Source: an archaeon (lineage in GTDB: Archaea; Nanobdellota; Nanobdellia; Woesearchaeales; GW2011-AR15). Taken from it: a stretch of 43,366 nucleotides of DNA. Below, in pieces: positions 41,503-43,366 of the stretch. Every line of letters starts with the position of its first letter. Position 1 is the stretch's first letter. The notes under the pieces were generated by a model, which was given only the letters and a program-made list of their open reading frames with translations, was not told the DNA's origin and made no database searches. Where the stretch lies: the NCBI GenBank assembly GCA_018671515.1, contig JABHHN010000079.1, forward strand, positions 1 through 43,366, read 5' to 3'. Both the position numbers and the translations under genes were made by a program.

Positions 41503-42333
41503 TTAAATCATTTCTTTTGTTTTTTTCCAAGGGAAATTTAATTTCTCTAAAATATTGATTATTTTATTTCTCCCTTCACCATTTAATCCTTTCCAATCAA
41601 TAATTGCTAGCTCTGCAGGTTTTGTTGATCTATTTATCATCTGTTTGACCATGTCCTCATTCATTGCATCCACAAAATGTTTTGGACAAATATGAGACAT
41701 ACAAATGTCTGTAACAAACTCTACCTTATTAAAATTATGACAATAATGAGTCCCACCAAAACCAATAGCAACTTTATAATCTCGATTTAAATCCAAATCA
41801 AGTGTTTTTAATAATGTCTGAGCAACAATTTTTCCTATTTCTTTGTCAATCCATTCATTTTTTGTTGATCCAATTTCTACATAAACTACTGGTGTTTTTA
41901 GAAATGGTCCATGATGTGTAGACTCAAGTGTAATATCATATGTTGATTCCGTGTAATTTCTTTTTAAATTATTAAAATATTTTTTTAAAAATAATGGTGC
42001 ACTATAACATATTTCAGCCTCACGTCCACCCATTTCATTATTAGAATAATTACCAATAAAATGTCCGCTTAAACTTGGTTTTCCTGAAACTGCAGAATGT
42101 TTAGATATAACAACAATCAAATCAGAATCTAAATCTTTATCAAATTCCTCAAACGTGATATGTTTTTTATCAGTCAATAATAAATCAACATCATTAAATT
42201 CTGTTTGTGTATTGAATACTTGATTTCCATCAAATGATTTTGTAGTTTCCTTAAAATTTATTAATTTAAGTAAATTTTCTCTTATGTTATTAGATGCTAA
42301 ATCAGCCATACTTGAGAGAATAGATATTTTCAT
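41503..42333 (-). CDS. dtdA: D-aminoacyl-tRNA deacylase (GEK1/DTD2 type)
   Basis: A 276-residue archaeal/plant type D-aminoacyl-tRNA deacylase that recycles tRNA mischarged with D-amino acids. The conserved motifs THHGPF and GFGGTHYCHNF supply zinc ligands and active-site residues; VVISKHSAVSGKPSLSGH-like and HICPKH-like segments also match. No bacterial-type DtdA is seen. It is monocistronic and minus-strand; its start faces a long non-coding upstream region shared with the PEF-CTERM gene. Confidence 0.93.
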   Translation of the reverse strand: MKISILSSMADLASNNIRENLLKLINFKETTKSFDGNQVFNTQTEFNDVDLLLTDKKHITFEEFDKDLDSDLIVVISKHSAVSGKPSLSGHFIGNYSNNEMGGREAEICYSAPLFLKKYFNNLKRNYTESTYDITLESTHHGPFLKTPVVYVEIGSTKNEWIDKEIGKIVAQTLLKTLDLDLNRDYKVAIGFGGTHYCHNFNKVEFVTDICMSHICPKHFVDAMNEDMVKQMINRSTKPAELAIIDWKGLNGEGRNKIINILEKLNFPWKKTKEMI

Positions 42334-42433
42334 TTTATATTAAAAATCTTTAAACTATATTAAATTAATTATGTTCAAAAATAGAGCATTTATCGTGTTA
42401 AAATAGTGTTAATTATACCCAAAAAGGCATAAA

Positions 42434-42442
42434 TTTATATAG
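42434..42442 (+). promoter_or_regulatory. Distal TATA box for the surface-protein gene
   Basis: TTTATATAG is one of two TATA-like elements upstream of ATG 42594. If used, it gives a leader of about 130 nt that contains two hairpins. Confidence 0.35.
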
Positions 42443-42459
42443 TAAATGTGGTTTTCCTA

Positions 42460-42525
42460 TATTCCTTAGGGGGAATACAGTTATTTGATTAGTAAGTTTC
42501 ACTGTAAAGTGATAAATAATACTAA
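42460..42525 (+). promoter_or_regulatory. Structured segment with two hairpins
   Basis: One hairpin pairs TATTCC (42460-42465) with GGAATA (42472-42477). The second pairs TCACT (42499-42503) with AGTGA (42508-42512), nested inside TTAGT/ACTAA (42489-42493, 42521-42525). Both lie between the two TATA boxes, so they could be operators or leader RNA structure. Confidence 0.4.
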
Positions 42526-42527
42526 CA

Positions 42528-42537
42528 TTTATAAATA
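42528..42537 (+). promoter_or_regulatory. Proximal TATA box for the surface-protein gene
   Basis: TTTATAAATA would start transcription near 42557, giving a roughly 35-nt leader that includes the canonical SD AAGGAGG (42579-42585). Confidence 0.5.
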
Positions 42538-42593
42538 GCCTGTATTTACCAACAAAAAATATTAAGTTTAAAATAATTAAGGAGGCATAAAAA

Positions 42594-43091
42594 ATGAAAA
42601 AAACATTTGCAATTTTAATGGTTGTTATGGCTTTAGCTGTATCAAGCGTTATGGGAGCACTTCAGTTTACACTTGATGATTCAAATGTTCACGTTGGACA
42701 AGGAGAATCAGTAGACGTAGAGCTAATAGTAACAAATAATGCAGTACCTGTTGTAGGTCTTGTAATTGATGTAGAGGAATACTGTAGAGAACACGCAGAT
42801 CCTAACTACGGATGTAATGTAGGAGACGCATACTCACCTGCAGAACTTGACGTAGTTGTAACATCACCAACAGACGTAGACGGTAAAGCTACAATAACTT
42901 TAACACACGACGGAAGCGATGTTTTCGGAAACTATCACTTTACAATCTGTGATGATTCAGAAGATAATTGTGGAGAAGGTGGAGCAAGTGTAACAGGAGA
43001 TGCTTACATCCCTGAATTCACAGCAATTGGTGCAGGTTTAGCATTACTTGGTGCAGGATTATACACAGCTAAAAGAAGAAAAAAGAACTAA
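42594..43091 (+). CDS. PEF-CTERM surface protein
   Basis: A 165-residue exported protein: signal peptide MKKTFAILMVVMALAVSSVMG, an acidic beta-rich domain with four Cys (VEEYCREH, GCNVGD, TICDD, NCGEG), and a C-terminal sorting tripartite signal: IPEF, hydrophobic TAIGAGLALLGAGLYTA, then basic KRRKK. PEF-CTERM proteins are substrates of an archaeosortase. SD AAGGAGG (42579-42585) is stronger than the usual GGTG motif in this window, and codon use (GAC, TAC, CAC, AAC) is richer in C-ending codons, both pointing to high expression. Likely an abundant small surface protein. Confidence 0.85.
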   Translation: MKKTFAILMVVMALAVSSVMGALQFTLDDSNVHVGQGESVDVELIVTNNAVPVVGLVIDVEEYCREHADPNYGCNVGDAYSPAELDVVVTSPTDVDGKATITLTHDGSDVFGNYHFTICDDSEDNCGEGGASVTGDAYIPEFTAIGAGLALLGAGLYTAKRRKKN

Positions 43092-43202
43092 ATTTTTTAG
43101 TTTTTTATTTTATTTTTTTTTAATAATTTTTCTAAAGTTTTAATTAATTCAAACATATAATTTCTACAAACACTTATTTTATAATTCATCATTACTAAAA
43201 AA

Positions 43203-43260
43203 GCAAAGAATTTGCTTTCTTTCCCATGATACTCTCCACCCTAAAGGGTGGAGTATCTTT
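43203..43260 (+). repeat. Downstream hairpins (possible terminator or element end)
   Basis: GCAAA/TTTGC (43203-43215) and the perfect 8-bp CTCCACCC/GGGTGGAG stem around TAAA, extendable by GATAC/GTATC with a 2-nt bulge, precede TTTTAAAT. They could end the surface-protein transcript, be a fifth diverged two-hairpin element, or be the terminal palindrome of an IS200/IS605-like element. Confidence 0.45.
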
Positions 43261-43265
43261 TAAAT

Positions 43266-43366
43266 CTACCATGATTTCAATCTAGTTTGTTGCCAATAAT
43301 CATATTTTCTTTTAACATCAAAATAATCATAATTTCCTTGACATTTTGTGATGTAATGTTCTATCA
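43266..43366 (-). CDS. Partial gene, C-terminus only (unknown)
   Basis: On the minus strand a frame is open from the window edge to TAG (43268-43266), 32 codons. The residues have coding character: YDYFDVKRKYDYWQQTR followed by a Trp before the stop. I do not recognise the family. The nearby strong palindrome would fit the end of an IS200/IS605-like element, making a transposase possible, but the tail does not match a TnpA or TnpB motif that I know. Confidence 0.5.
   Translation of the reverse strand, partial: IEHYITKCQGNYDYFDVKRKYDYWQQTRLKSW

Noticed and set aside
1-43366. CRISPR arrays, rRNA genes, prophage or large IS elements
   Set aside because: No regularly spaced direct repeats, no rRNA core motifs, and no integrase, capsid or complete transposase gene were found; only a possible element end at the right edge.

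Overview
The window is strongly A+T-rich and archaeal. The evidence is an RNase P Pop5 / proteasome alpha / SBDS / exosome (Rrp4, Rrp41, Rrp42) / RpoK gene string, a tRNA-Gly with a bulge-helix-bulge intron, archaeal TATA boxes about 25 nt upstream of leaderless starts, GEK1/DTD2-type D-aminoacyl-tRNA deacylase, archaeal-type prolyl-tRNA synthetase, DUF357 and a PEF-CTERM surface protein. Small genes, many short coiled-coil proteins and tight packing suggest a DPANN-type lineage (Woesearchaeota/Pacearchaeota-like). That placement is inference, because no rRNA is present.

Layout. 1-5.3 kb: a tightly spaced information-processing operon (rnp2, psmA, SBDS, rrp4, rrp41, rrp42, rpoK, then NAD kinase). 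5.4-6.4 kb: a GNAT acetyltransferase and a VOC protein. 6.4-11.9 kb: a proline block, with a prolyl-tRNA synthetase carrying a fused N-terminal B3/4 domain, then proB-proA-proC behind an overlapping 17-codon upstream ORF. 12-19.1 kb: mostly single genes (unknown protein, Rieske ferredoxin, EEP hydrolase, two lipoproteins, methyltransferase, RtcA, GGCT-like, SurE, CDF transporter). 19.4-25.1 kb: an 807-residue proline-rich/HhH/coiled-coil protein and several small helical proteins, with DUF1385, DUF357 and a ferredoxin. 25.1-25.7 kb: an AbrB/RelE-type toxin-antitoxin pair. 26.3-29.7 kb: an ABC-2 exporter (two permeases, one ATPase) overlapping a minimal DegT-like PLP enzyme, then a zinc-ribbon protein. 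30.2-33.6 kb: a large DUF11-like surface protein and a Ca/Na-type exchanger. 33.6-35.5 kb: intron-bearing tRNA-Gly and a divergent radical-SAM-like protein. 35.6-39 kb: minus-strand OB-fold protein, two paralogous small proteins around an MFS transporter, and an EamA transporter. 39.3-43.1 kb: another DUF11-like membrane protein, a gene broken by an in-frame TAA, D-aminoacyl-tRNA deacylase, and a PEF-CTERM protein. The window ends in a partial minus-strand gene.

Two translation styles recur. Genes that begin transcripts usually have a TATA box 22-30 nt before ATG and little or no leader. Downstream operon genes usually carry GGTG(A/G) about 5-9 nt before ATG. Many apparent GTG starts a few codons upstream lie inside this GGTG motif, so the following ATG was chosen.

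Most noteworthy: the B3/4-ProRS fusion; a recurrent two-hairpin intergenic element at four or five sites; the overlapping leader ORF at proB; a divergent CX3CX2C protein; the gene interrupted at 40923; and candidate leaderless micro-ORFs.
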